Assembly: GCA_003171295.1 (NCBI GenBank)
Contig: PMYF01000691.1
Location: forward strand, 1-6,102
Direction of reading: 5' to 3'
DNA: 6,102 nt
Origin: Acidobacteriota bacterium
Lineage (GTDB): Bacteria; Acidobacteriota; Terriglobia; UBA7540
Position 1 is the first letter of the stretch, and every line of letters begins with the position of its first letter. The notes under the pieces were generated by a model. The model saw only the letters and a list, made by a program, of their open reading frames with translations. It ran no database searches and was not told the DNA's origin. A program made the position numbers and the translations under genes. Of the stretch, positions 1 through 5,254 are shown piece after piece.

Positions 1-43
1 CAACTTACGAATTCGGGTTTAATAACTGCCAAGGTAACTTTTT

Positions 44-71
44 GGAACAAAGCTCGTGCCTGCGGTGTCAA
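44..71 (+). promoter_or_regulatory. Candidate ECF/sigma-E-type promoter of the sigma operon
   Basis: GGAACAA at 44-50 and GTCAA at 67-71 are separated by 16 bases. This closely matches the general ECF-sigma promoter layout, with a GGAAC -35 element and a GTC-containing -10 element about 16 bases apart. The DNA just upstream is AT-rich (a run of T at 39-43), as is common at such promoters. Transcription would begin near 78, leaving a leader of about 70 bases before the ATG at 147. The downstream gene encodes an ECF sigma factor, and such genes commonly autoregulate, so this is probably a self-recognised promoter. That link is inferred; the motif match is seen directly. Confidence 0.5.
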
Positions 72-146
72 TCTCATCAGAGGGTAAGGTTAGGATGTAA
101 CCGCAGTATTGAAGTTCAGGTTCGGAACTGGTATCTTGAGGGCGTT

Positions 147-776
147 ATGGGAACCGCGCGGTCGGTAGGCATCACGCTCGAACAAACATTGCCGGCAGTC
201 AACGAAGAGGCAGCGTTCGTCGCTGAACTGTGCGCTGGCTCTCAAGAGGCATTCGCATACTTGCTGACGGTTTACCAGAATCCTGTTTTCAATCTGGTGT
301 GGCACATTGTAGAGAACTCGGCCGACGCCTCGGATGTTCTGCAAGATGTGATGGTGAAAGTCTTCAAGGGCATCAGTGGGTTCAACGGCGAAAGCAGCTT
401 AAGGACCTGGATTTACCGCATTGCCGTTCACGAAGCATCGAACCATCGTCGGAGCTGGATTCGGCGTCACTGGCGCGAGCCAATTTCCGTGGATGACACC
501 GAATCCCCCTCGGCCGCTGCGGCGGCAGAAGCTGCCTCCAGTGAGCGCCGCCCTGATCAGGTCTTCGAGCAGGCGGAGAGGGAAGTGGTAGTGAAGCAAG
601 CTCTGGCGAGCCTGGCGCCGCCGTACCGTACCGTGGTGGTTTTGCGCGAGATCGAAGGCATGCCTTACGAAGAGATCGCGCAGGTGCTGGGTTTGGCTGA
701 GGGAACTGTGAAATCCCGTCTGTTGCGTGGACGCGAACTGCTCCGCCGAAAGCTGGCGAGCTATGTGGGTCAGTGA
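147..776 (+). CDS. ECF-family RNA polymerase sigma factor (RpoE-like)
   Basis: This 209-residue protein is a two-domain extracytoplasmic-function sigma factor that would direct RNA polymerase core to its own class of promoters. Sigma region 2 spans about residues 34-102, with DASDVLQDVMVKVFK (60-74) and the promoter-melting and -10 recognition segment around SSLRTWIYRIAVHEASNHRR (83-102). An Ala-rich linker (about 118-135) joins it to sigma region 4 (about 145-205), where PYEEIAQVLGLAEGTVKSRL (173-192) is the helix-turn-helix that reads the -35 element. The reading frame stays open back to a TTG at 42, but that codon lies inside the likely promoter. The ATG at 147 has GAGGG at 138-142 and gives the usual family length. 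The next gene, 1 base downstream, encodes a zinc-finger anti-sigma factor that probably holds this protein inactive at the membrane. The subgroup and regulon cannot be told from sequence alone. Confidence 0.93.
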   Translation: MGTARSVGITLEQTLPAVNEEAAFVAELCAGSQEAFAYLLTVYQNPVFNLVWHIVENSADASDVLQDVMVKVFKGISGFNGESSLRTWIYRIAVHEASNHRRSWIRRHWREPISVDDTESPSAAAAAEAASSERRPDQVFEQAEREVVVKQALASLAPPYRTVVVLREIEGMPYEEIAQVLGLAEGTVKSRLLRGRELLRRKLASYVGQ

Positions 777-777
777 C

Positions 778-1428
778 ATGTTTGAGGGTTGCGTCGAAAT
801 TCGGTCACATTTCTCGGATTACGTCGATGACCTCTGCACGCGCGAGGCGCTGAAATCCATCCGCTTCCACCTGGTTTACTGTGCAGCTTGCCGGGAGGAA
901 CTCGCGCAATGGCAGTCGCTGCAGGCTGAGTTGCGGGGTCTCGCGCGCCGCCGGGTGCCAACCGACCTGGCGCTGCGTTTGCGGGTCCGCCTGTCCCAAC
1001 ATCTCCACCGGCACTATTTGGCGGGGCTCTGGGTGCGTTTGGAAAACTTGCTCCAACCTCTGTTGATTCCCGCTACGGGCGGCGTCCTGACGGCGGTGAT
1101 TTGTTTCTGCCTGATCATGGGGTCGGGGGTGGCTCCGGTTACGAACATCCCGGACGTTCCTTTCCAGAGTGTCACACCGCCCCGTATCCGTGCGCTTGCC
1201 CCGATGGATTTCAATACCGGTGATAACCCCGTGGTGCTGGTCACCCAGATTGACGCCGCGGGCCGCGTGAAGGGATACCGGCTTCTTTCCGGTCAGAACT
1301 CGCCGGAGCTCACGCAGCGTCTGGATCGAATGATCTACTTCAGCCTCTTCCAGCCTGCCACAATTTCCGGGAAGCCCACGGATGGGGAAGTGGTTCTGTC
1401 CCTGCGGCGAATCACAGTCCGAGGGTAG
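778..1428 (+). CDS. Membrane anti-sigma factor, zinc-finger N-terminus and TonB-C-like tail
   Basis: This 216-residue protein is probably the cognate anti-sigma factor of the upstream ECF sigma gene. Residues 31-38 (HLVYCAAC) form the H-x3-C-x2-C signature of the zinc-binding anti-sigma (ZAS) domain that binds sigma in the cytoplasm. A basic, helical stretch (53-90) leads to one hydrophobic segment at about 95-118, which fits a single membrane span. The remaining hundred residues would lie in the periplasm. Residues about 150-216 read like a TonB C-terminal-type domain: a VVLVTQIDAAGRV strand, a helix around SPELTQRLDRM, then FQPATISGKPTDGEVVLSL. The start is uncertain: ATG 778 lies just after the sigma stop, ATG 763 is in frame and overlaps it, and neither has a strong ribosome binding site. 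The anti-sigma role is well supported; the fold of the tail is my inference. Confidence 0.85.
   Translation: MFEGCVEIRSHFSDYVDDLCTREALKSIRFHLVYCAACREELAQWQSLQAELRGLARRRVPTDLALRLRVRLSQHLHRHYLAGLWVRLENLLQPLLIPATGGVLTAVICFCLIMGSGVAPVTNIPDVPFQSVTPPRIRALAPMDFNTGDNPVVLVTQIDAAGRVKGYRLLSGQNSPELTQRLDRMIYFSLFQPATISGKPTDGEVVLSLRRITVRG
1421..1425 (+). promoter_or_regulatory. Ribosome binding site supporting TTG start at 1434
   Basis: GAGGG lies inside the last codons of the anti-sigma gene, 8 bases before the TTG at 1434. This spacing favours TTG 1434 over the GTG codons at 1518 and 1530, which have only weak purine stretches upstream (GGCGG touching 1518, CAAGG 3 bases before 1530). However, the TTG start produces an unusually long, basic n-region before the signal-peptide core, so the start is not settled. 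Confidence 0.4.
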
Positions 1429-1433
1429 TCCGT

Positions 1434-3038
1434 TTGCTCTTGACTCCAATCCTGCCCTTGCGTTTCCGACCTCACCGAGACCGCGTTGCGTGCCATCCGG
1501 CCTCCCACCGCCGGCGGGTGGCAAGGTTTGTGTCCTCCTGGGGGGGGGTGTTTATCGCCGGCCTTCTCATCCTGCTTGCCGGGCCGCGACCGGCAGGGGC
1601 ACAGAGTCCGGGCAACGTCCTGCTGGAACCCAACGAGCAACTCTTCTGCGTGCTGGCCGCCTTGAATGTTGCGGGTTACGACACGGGTCTGGGTGCAACC
1701 CCCGTAGATGACGCCCGGCAGAAAGTCCGTGCATTCCTGGAGAATCGGAAGGCTGCCGTAGCCCCCGAACTCGAGAAGTTCTATAGCCAGCACCGCGTAG
1801 AAGGTGACCCCGGTGCGGACCTGGGACAATACATTTCTCTCGCCCTGTTGTTGGGCTCGCCCCCGGACTTCCCCTTTACGGTTCCCGCGGGTGAGCTGCC
1901 TCCGGATGCGCGCGACCTCATGGGGCTAATTCCGCTCCTCCGGACTTTTTACAATCAAGCCGGATTGCTCCAGCTCTGGGCGGAAGTCCAGCCGCGCTAC
2001 GAGGCGGCCATGGGGCGTTACACGTCCGCGGTGCGCCGGACTTTTGTGCTGGCTGACGCCTATTTCCGTTTCCCCGCGGGCGGCTACCTCGGCCGGACCT
2101 ACACGATCTATATCGACCTGATGGGCGTGCCCGAGCAGGTCCAGGCGCGTATTTATGGCCTGAACTACTACCTGGTGGTGACACCCTCCAAGCAGCCGAA
2201 GATCGACGAGATCCGTCACCAGTACTTGCACTTCCTCCTCGACCCCCTGGCCGCCAAGTACGCGGGCGAGATCAACCAAAAGGCCGCCCTGGGCGTGATC
2301 GCTCACGAAGCTCCGTTGCTCGCGCTGGACTTCAAGGAAGACTTCCCCCTGCTGGTCACGGAATGCCTGATTCGCGCCGCAGAGTTGCGCCTGGATAAGC
2401 GGCCCGCGGCAGAAGCAGAAAAAAGTTTGGCGGAAATGACCGCCGCCGGCTTGATCCTGGTGCGGTACTTCTACGATGCTTTGGCGGATTTCGAGCGCCA
2501 GGATTCTTCCATGACGGTTTACTACAAGCCGATGGTCCTGGGCATTAACCCCCGCGAAGAGCAGAAACGGCTTCTGGGCGTCCAGTTTACGCGGCGTCCG
2601 CCGGCCCCGGTTGAGAAGGCCTCACCGGCCCGTTCGGAACAAGAACGGCTTCTTGACCAGGGAGACAATATGTTCTTCCAAGGGAAGTATAGCGAAGCCA
2701 AAGCGGCGTATCAGGAAGTAATGGAGAAAGTCGATCCCAAGAACGAGCGCGCCATTTATGGTTTGGCGGTGGTTTACGCCAATACCCGCAAGCCGGACCT
2801 TGCCGAGGAATATTTCCAGAAGGCGCTCGGTACGGCCCGAGACTTGCGCATCGTCACCTGGTCGCATATCTATTTGGGACGGCTCCAGGATTTGCGCGGC
2901 CAGCGCGACGCCGCCCTGGCGCAATATCACGCTGCCTCGCTGACGGCCACGGCCTACCCTATGGCGCTGCGCGCCGTCCAGAGCGGGATGGCGCAGGCCT
3001 TCGGTGCGAGGGAGGAAGGGAAGAAGCATTCACCCTAG
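1434..3038 (+). CDS. Exported TPR protein with degenerate zincin-like HQYLH motif
   Basis: This protein has 534 residues from the TTG at 1434, which has GAGGG at 1421-1425, 8 bases upstream. GTG 1518 would instead give a conventional 28-residue signal peptide. The hydrophobic stretch GVFIAGLLILLAG (38-50) ends in PRPAGA before Q57, so the protein is probably exported by Sec and cleaved after residue 56 (TTG numbering). The central region (about 70-390) belongs to no family I can name with certainty. It contains RHQYLHFLLDPL at 261-272, which looks like the HExxH helix of gluzincin metallopeptidases with the catalytic Glu changed to Gln. LVTECLIRA (297-305) could hold the third ligand position, E300. 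The C-terminus has about three TPR-like helix pairs (about 405-508), for example GKYSEAKAAYQEVM and PDLAEEYFQKAL. It lies 5 bases after the anti-sigma gene and is probably co-transcribed, so it may be an envelope target or partner of that system. A G9 tract lies in the signal-peptide region. Confidence 0.8.
   Translation: MLLTPILPLRFRPHRDRVACHPASHRRRVARFVSSWGGVFIAGLLILLAGPRPAGAQSPGNVLLEPNEQLFCVLAALNVAGYDTGLGATPVDDARQKVRAFLENRKAAVAPELEKFYSQHRVEGDPGADLGQYISLALLLGSPPDFPFTVPAGELPPDARDLMGLIPLLRTFYNQAGLLQLWAEVQPRYEAAMGRYTSAVRRTFVLADAYFRFPAGGYLGRTYTIYIDLMGVPEQVQARIYGLNYYLVVTPSKQPKIDEIRHQYLHFLLDPLAAKYAGEINQKAALGVIAHEAPLLALDFKEDFPLLVTECLIRAAELRLDKRPAAEAEKSLAEMTAAGLILVRYFYDALADFERQDSSMTVYYKPMVLGINPREEQKRLLGVQFTRRPPAPVEKASPARSEQERLLDQGDNMFFQGKYSEAKAAYQEVMEKVDPKNERAIYGLAVVYANTRKPDLAEEYFQKALGTARDLRIVTWSHIYLGRLQDLRGQRDAALAQYHAASLTATAYPMALRAVQSGMAQAFGAREEGKKHSP
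1540..1548 (+). repeat. Homopolymeric G9 tract inside the signal-peptide coding region
   Basis: Nine consecutive G bases encode parts of Trp-Gly-Gly-Val just before the hydrophobic core of the exported TPR protein's signal peptide. Tracts of this length are prone to slipped-strand mispairing. A change of one base would separate any upstream start from the rest of the gene. It may be a phase-variation site, or simply a place where base calling is unreliable. Confidence 0.9.
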
Positions 3039-3039
3039 C

Positions 3040-3052
3040 CCGGCCCAGCCGG
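3040..3052 (+). other. Small hairpin just after the sigma-operon TPR stop codon
   Basis: CCGGC (3040-3044) and GCCGG (3048-3052) are perfectly complementary around a 3-base CCA loop, starting 2 bases after the TAG stop. No T-run follows, so it does not look like a standard intrinsic terminator. It could protect the 3' end of the operon transcript or contribute to factor-dependent termination. It may also be chance in GC-rich DNA. Confidence 0.3.
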
Positions 3053-3251
3053 AATCTGGAAAGGAAGATCGAGAAGTAAAGGTCAAGTAGAAGCCATAGA
3101 TTGGACCCTTTCGGGACGGCGTCGCCACCCGCGCGAATTGAGACTCAGGACGAAGGGGGACAACGATCCTGTTCTGTGGAAGGGAATACCTCCCCATGGA
3201 CAGGGTCTTGATTCAGGGGTGGCCAGTGGCTGGCCCTCGTTGCGGGTGAGG

Positions 3252-3293
3252 CCGCAGGGGGGTGCCCGTGGAGCACCGCTTGCCCCCCCGCGG
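3252..3293 (+). terminator. Strong GC hairpin, possible terminator of the sigma operon
   Basis: CCGC (3252-3255) and a G6 run (3257-3262) face a C7 run (3283-3289) and GCGG (3290-3293), giving about 10 base pairs with A3256 bulged. Inside, GGTGC (3261-3265) and GCACC (3273-3277) offer an overlapping smaller stem. It ends 7 bases before the TTGACA element of the next gene, where transcription read-through would be blocked. The absence of a T-run argues against a classical intrinsic terminator, so the terminator role is only inferred. Confidence 0.35.
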
Positions 3294-3299
3294 CGTTGA

Positions 3300-3329
3300 T
3301 TGACAGTGAAAACCCTTTTCTTGTACGCT
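3300..3329 (+). promoter_or_regulatory. Sigma-70-type promoter for the second TPR gene
   Basis: A perfect TTGACA -35 box lies at 3300-3305. With an 18-base spacer, TACGCT at 3324-3329 is a plausible -10 box that keeps the important first T-A and last T; GTACGC with a 17-base spacer is a poorer alternative. The spacer includes an AT-rich stretch (AAAACCCTTTTCTT). Transcription would start near 3336 and give a leader of about 57 bases. The gene downstream appears to be under housekeeping control, separate from the sigma operon. Confidence 0.55.
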
Positions 3330-3373
3330 CAACGCAGCGGACCCGAAAGATTAATTGGCAAGCTTGCCATCTT

Positions 3374-3385
3374 AAGGAGAGAGAG
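3374..3385 (+). promoter_or_regulatory. Purine-rich ribosome binding site deciding the start at 3393
   Basis: AAGGAGAGAGAG sits 7 to 19 bases before ATG 3393. It offers a consensus AAGGAG core at somewhat long spacing and GAGAG repeats at ideal spacing. The open frame extends back to 3300, but that codon overlaps the -35 box. ATG 3393 is followed at once by a signal peptide, which settles the choice. Confidence 0.75.
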
Positions 3386-3392
3386 AACGAAT

Positions 3393-4427
3393 ATGAGAAT
3401 GAAATATGCATTATTGACGGTCGGGGTCTTGGTACTCTCGAGCGCCCTTTACGCTCAGCGTGCGAGCGCCCCCGTGCCCATGCCGGAGAAGGAAGTTATC
3501 AAAGAACTTAAGAGCCAGGGGCCCGCCCAGCTTATTAAGGATGTCAGCCAGCGGGGCACGGATTTCGACATGACTCCGGACACGGAGAAAAAGTTGCGCA
3601 AAGCCAATGCCACGGACGAGGTCGTCAAGGCGGTGGCCAGTGCCGGCCCGAAGGCCCGCGCTGCGGCCAAAGCTGCCGGGTTGGGAGTCACCGGGCAGAC
3701 GCTCACTGCCGAGGAGAGCAAGGACTTCACGGTGATTCGGAACGAACTCGACCCGGACAAGGCCATTGCCCTGGTGGAGGATTTCGCCAAGAAGTACCCG
3801 AATAGCCCCGTGCTGAGTTACGCCTACTCCTTCGAGGCGAATGCTAACCAGCAGAAGGGGGAGGTGGCGAAGGTGGTTGCCTTCTGCCAGAAGAGTCTGG
3901 AATTGAAGAAAGACAATCTGATGAGCTTGATTATGATTATTGCTGTAATGCCTCAACCTCAATACCTGAAAGATCACGAGGCCGACAAAGAGAAGCAACT
4001 GGCGGCGGCTGAGAATTATGCTCAGGACGCCCTCAAGCAGATCGACCAGCTTCAGAAACAGGGGGATGAGGCGGATGCGGATTTTGCCAAGCGCAAAGCC
4101 GAATACGCGGCGGGCATTCACGGCGCGCTGGGCATGGTGCATCTGGACCGCTCTGAAATGGGCTTGACCGGGCCGGACAAAGATGAATTGGTTAAGGCGG
4201 AGCAGGAATATACGACGGCCGTCACCACCACCGACCGCCCCGACAGTCGCGACTACTATCGCCTGGGTGAAGCCTACAACCTGGACGGCAAGATCGATGA
4301 GGCCATCGCGGCTTTCACTAAGGCCAGTGAGCTCAGTCAGGGCACGCCGATCAAGCAGTACGCTGACAAGCAAGTGGAAGGCCTCAAAGCGCGGAAGGGG
4401 CAGTCCGCGACCCCCGCGAAACCCTAG
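3393..4427 (+). CDS. Exported TPR-repeat protein with N-terminal RGTDFDMTP helical module
   Basis: This is a 344-residue protein of unknown specific function. MRMKYALLTVGVLVLSSALYA is a clear Sec signal peptide with cleavage likely after residue 21, so the protein should be periplasmic or secreted. Residues about 32-85 form a short helical module (EKEVIKELKSQG, then RGTDFDMTPDTEKKLRKANATDEVVKAV at 54-81). I recall similar stretches, with an RGVDFxLTP-like core, in exported acidobacterial repeat proteins. The rest is mostly helical and TPR-like: a pair around ELDPDKAIALVEDFAKKYPNSP, a charged Gln/Lys/Glu-rich segment in the middle, and a convincing TPR at about 284-317 (YYRLGEAYNLDGKIDEAIAAFTKASEL). 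The tail is Lys/Ala/Pro-rich. It has its own promoter and is flanked by hairpins, so it is probably monocistronic. TPRs suggest a protein-protein scaffold; no enzyme motif is visible. Confidence 0.85.
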   Translation: MRMKYALLTVGVLVLSSALYAQRASAPVPMPEKEVIKELKSQGPAQLIKDVSQRGTDFDMTPDTEKKLRKANATDEVVKAVASAGPKARAAAKAAGLGVTGQTLTAEESKDFTVIRNELDPDKAIALVEDFAKKYPNSPVLSYAYSFEANANQQKGEVAKVVAFCQKSLELKKDNLMSLIMIIAVMPQPQYLKDHEADKEKQLAAAENYAQDALKQIDQLQKQGDEADADFAKRKAEYAAGIHGALGMVHLDRSEMGLTGPDKDELVKAEQEYTTAVTTTDRPDSRDYYRLGEAYNLDGKIDEAIAAFTKASELSQGTPIKQYADKQVEGLKARKGQSATPAKP

Positions 4428-4450
4428 CACCTGCCTACAGACTCCAGGTG
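4428..4450 (+). other. Stem-loop directly after the second TPR gene
   Basis: CACCTG (4428-4433) and CAGGTG (4445-4450) can pair around an 11-base loop, starting at the base after the TAG stop. The bases that follow (GGCTTCTCATCG) are only mildly T-rich. It could be a weak terminator or an mRNA 3'-end stabiliser. It is followed by the much stronger hairpin at 4465-4499. Confidence 0.3.
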
Positions 4451-4464
4451 GGCTTCTCATCGTT

Positions 4465-4499
4465 GGCGCCGCCCCCGCATAACCGCAAGGGGCGGCGCC
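4465..4499 (+). promoter_or_regulatory. Perfect 11-bp inverted repeat in the rnc leader
   Basis: GGCGCCGCCCC (4465-4475) is exactly complementary to GGGGCGGCGCC (4489-4499), with a 13-base loop between. It starts 37 bases after the upstream TPR stop and ends 41 bases before the rnc ATG. It could end transcription of the upstream gene, although no T-run follows, or form a double-stranded target in the rnc leader. In E. coli, RNase III cuts a stem-loop in its own leader to limit its synthesis, so the same logic is possible here. That role is inferred. Confidence 0.55.
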
Positions 4500-4530
4500 C
4501 CTCGTCCGCCTCGAACGGAAAGGGGCGGCG
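4487..4530 (+). repeat. 11-base direct repeat AAGGGGCGGCG before rnc
   Basis: AAGGGGCGGCG occurs at 4487-4497 and again at 4520-4530, 33 bases apart start to start. The first copy forms the right arm of the leader hairpin. The second copy could replace it by pairing with CGCCGCCCC at 4467-4475. The second copy ends 3 bases before the GGAG ribosome binding site of rnc, so the alternative fold could affect translation. Confidence 0.6.
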
Positions 4531-4540
4531 TCCGGAGAGC

Positions 4541-5254
4541 ATGGCGGAAAACCCTGTCGAGCAATTCCAGGCTTTCGTGGGCTATCAGTTTCGGAATCCT
4601 CTTCTCCTTCTGGAAGCCCTCACGCACTCTTCCTTTGCGCAGGAGTCAGCGGACCGGCCCCGCGACAACGAGCAGTTGGAGTTCCTGGGCGATGCGGTGC
4701 TGACCTTTGTAGTCAGCGTGATTCTGGCCGCCGCCTTTCCGGATTGGGAGGAAGGCAAGCTGACCCGCGCGCGTTCCCACCTGGTGGCCGCGCCGCACCT
4801 GCATGTCGTGGCCAGCGGCCTGGGCCTGGGCGAGTACCTGCGGCTGGGGCGCGGCGAAGAGAAGACCGGGGGGCGCAGTAAGCCCGCGCTGCTCGTCAAT
4901 GCGCTGGAAGCGGTGTTGGCAGCCCTCTACCAGGATGGAGGCATCGCGGCCGCTCGTCCGTTCATCGAGCGCTTCATCATGCCCGGTGACCTTGAGGCTT
5001 GCGCCAGTGAGCTCTTCTCGATCGATTACAAATCGGCCTTGCAGGAGCACCTGCAGGCCGGGAGAATGCCTGCGGCGGAATACCGCGTGGTGGAGGAATC
5101 GGGCCCTGAGCATCAAAAGACCTTTACGGTGGAAGTCGTGGCAGGAGACAATCGTATAGCCCGCGGGCGCGGAAGCAATAAGAAAGCCGCAGAGCAGGAA
5201 GCGGCCAGGGCCGTCATGGCCGAACTGGGAGGGAAGACCGAAACGAATGGCTGA
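4541..5254 (+). CDS. rnc: Ribonuclease III
   Basis: This 237-residue protein has the usual RNase III length and layout. It is a Mg2+-dependent endonuclease that cuts double-stranded RNA, chiefly in rRNA precursor and mRNA processing in the cytoplasm. The nuclease domain (about 7-150) carries the signature NEQLEFLGDAVL at 43-54, with E44, E47 and D51 matching E. coli E38, E41 and D45. E71 and E106 match E65 and E100. In the second metal-binding motif, LLVNALEAV, E123 matches catalytic E117, but N120 stands where E. coli has D114. The C-terminal double-stranded-RNA-binding domain (about 162-231) shows DYKSALQE, GPEH (188-191) and KKAAEQEAA (214-222). ATG 4541 has GGAGAG just upstream. The frame is open back to GTG 4448, but that would add a basic, low-complexity extension across the leader hairpin. 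The gene overlaps lepB by 8 bases. Confidence 0.97.
   Translation: MAENPVEQFQAFVGYQFRNPLLLLEALTHSSFAQESADRPRDNEQLEFLGDAVLTFVVSVILAAAFPDWEEGKLTRARSHLVAAPHLHVVASGLGLGEYLRLGRGEEKTGGRSKPALLVNALEAVLAALYQDGGIAAARPFIERFIMPGDLEACASELFSIDYKSALQEHLQAGRMPAAEYRVVEESGPEHQKTFTVEVVAGDNRIARGRGSNKKAAEQEAARAVMAELGGKTETNG

Larger units (their letters stand above)
3039..3299. other. Non-coding intergenic stretch with several predicted RNA hairpins
   Basis: I see no supportable gene here on either strand. The left part (3053-3150) is featureless apart from a weak CCC-TTTC-GGG stem near 3110. The right part is unusually structured. It has a 10-bp stem (3165-3174 with 3198-3207, two G-U pairs), a perfect 6-bp stem GGCCAG/CTGGCC (3221-3226 with 3230-3235), and two competing stems that share CCGC at 3252-3255. 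CAACG (3161-3165) can also pair with CGTTG (3238-3242), closing a multibranch structure. None of this matches 6S, SRP, RNase P or tmRNA signatures I know. It may be a 3' region, a long untranslated leader, or an undescribed small RNA. Confidence 0.4.

Noticed and set aside
88..102. Inverted repeat GGTTA-N5-TAACC in the sigma leader, possible operator
   Set aside because: Only 5 bp per arm, with no second copy nearby; too likely by chance to call a binding site.
42..146. TTG-initiated 35-residue N-terminal extension of the sigma factor
   Set aside because: It overlaps the likely promoter, adds Cys/Arg-rich residues untypical of the family, and ATG 147 has a better ribosome binding site and gives the normal length.
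124..150. Second GGAAC at 124-128 as another ECF promoter
   Set aside because: No GTC-like -10 element occurs at the right distance, and it would place the start of transcription downstream of the sigma ATG.
805..1524. Long minus-strand open frame opposite the anti-sigma gene, and similar long minus-strand frames opposite other genes
   Set aside because: They are antisense shadows in GC-rich DNA with Arg/Gly/Pro-rich, domain-free products and no initiation signals.
3196..3249. Small 17-codon reading frame starting at ATG 3196
   Set aside because: No good ribosome binding site, and it lies inside the predicted stems; the Pro/Gly-rich product shows no recognisable feature.
3039..3299. Known structured RNA (6S, SRP RNA, RNase P RNA, tmRNA) in the intergenic region
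   Set aside because: None of the conserved sequence signatures of these RNAs could be found, although the region does fold.
4448..4540. GTG-initiated 31-residue extension of RNase III
   Set aside because: The added residues are encoded by the leader hairpin and its repeat, are low-complexity and basic, and the RNase III family normally starts near ATG 4541.
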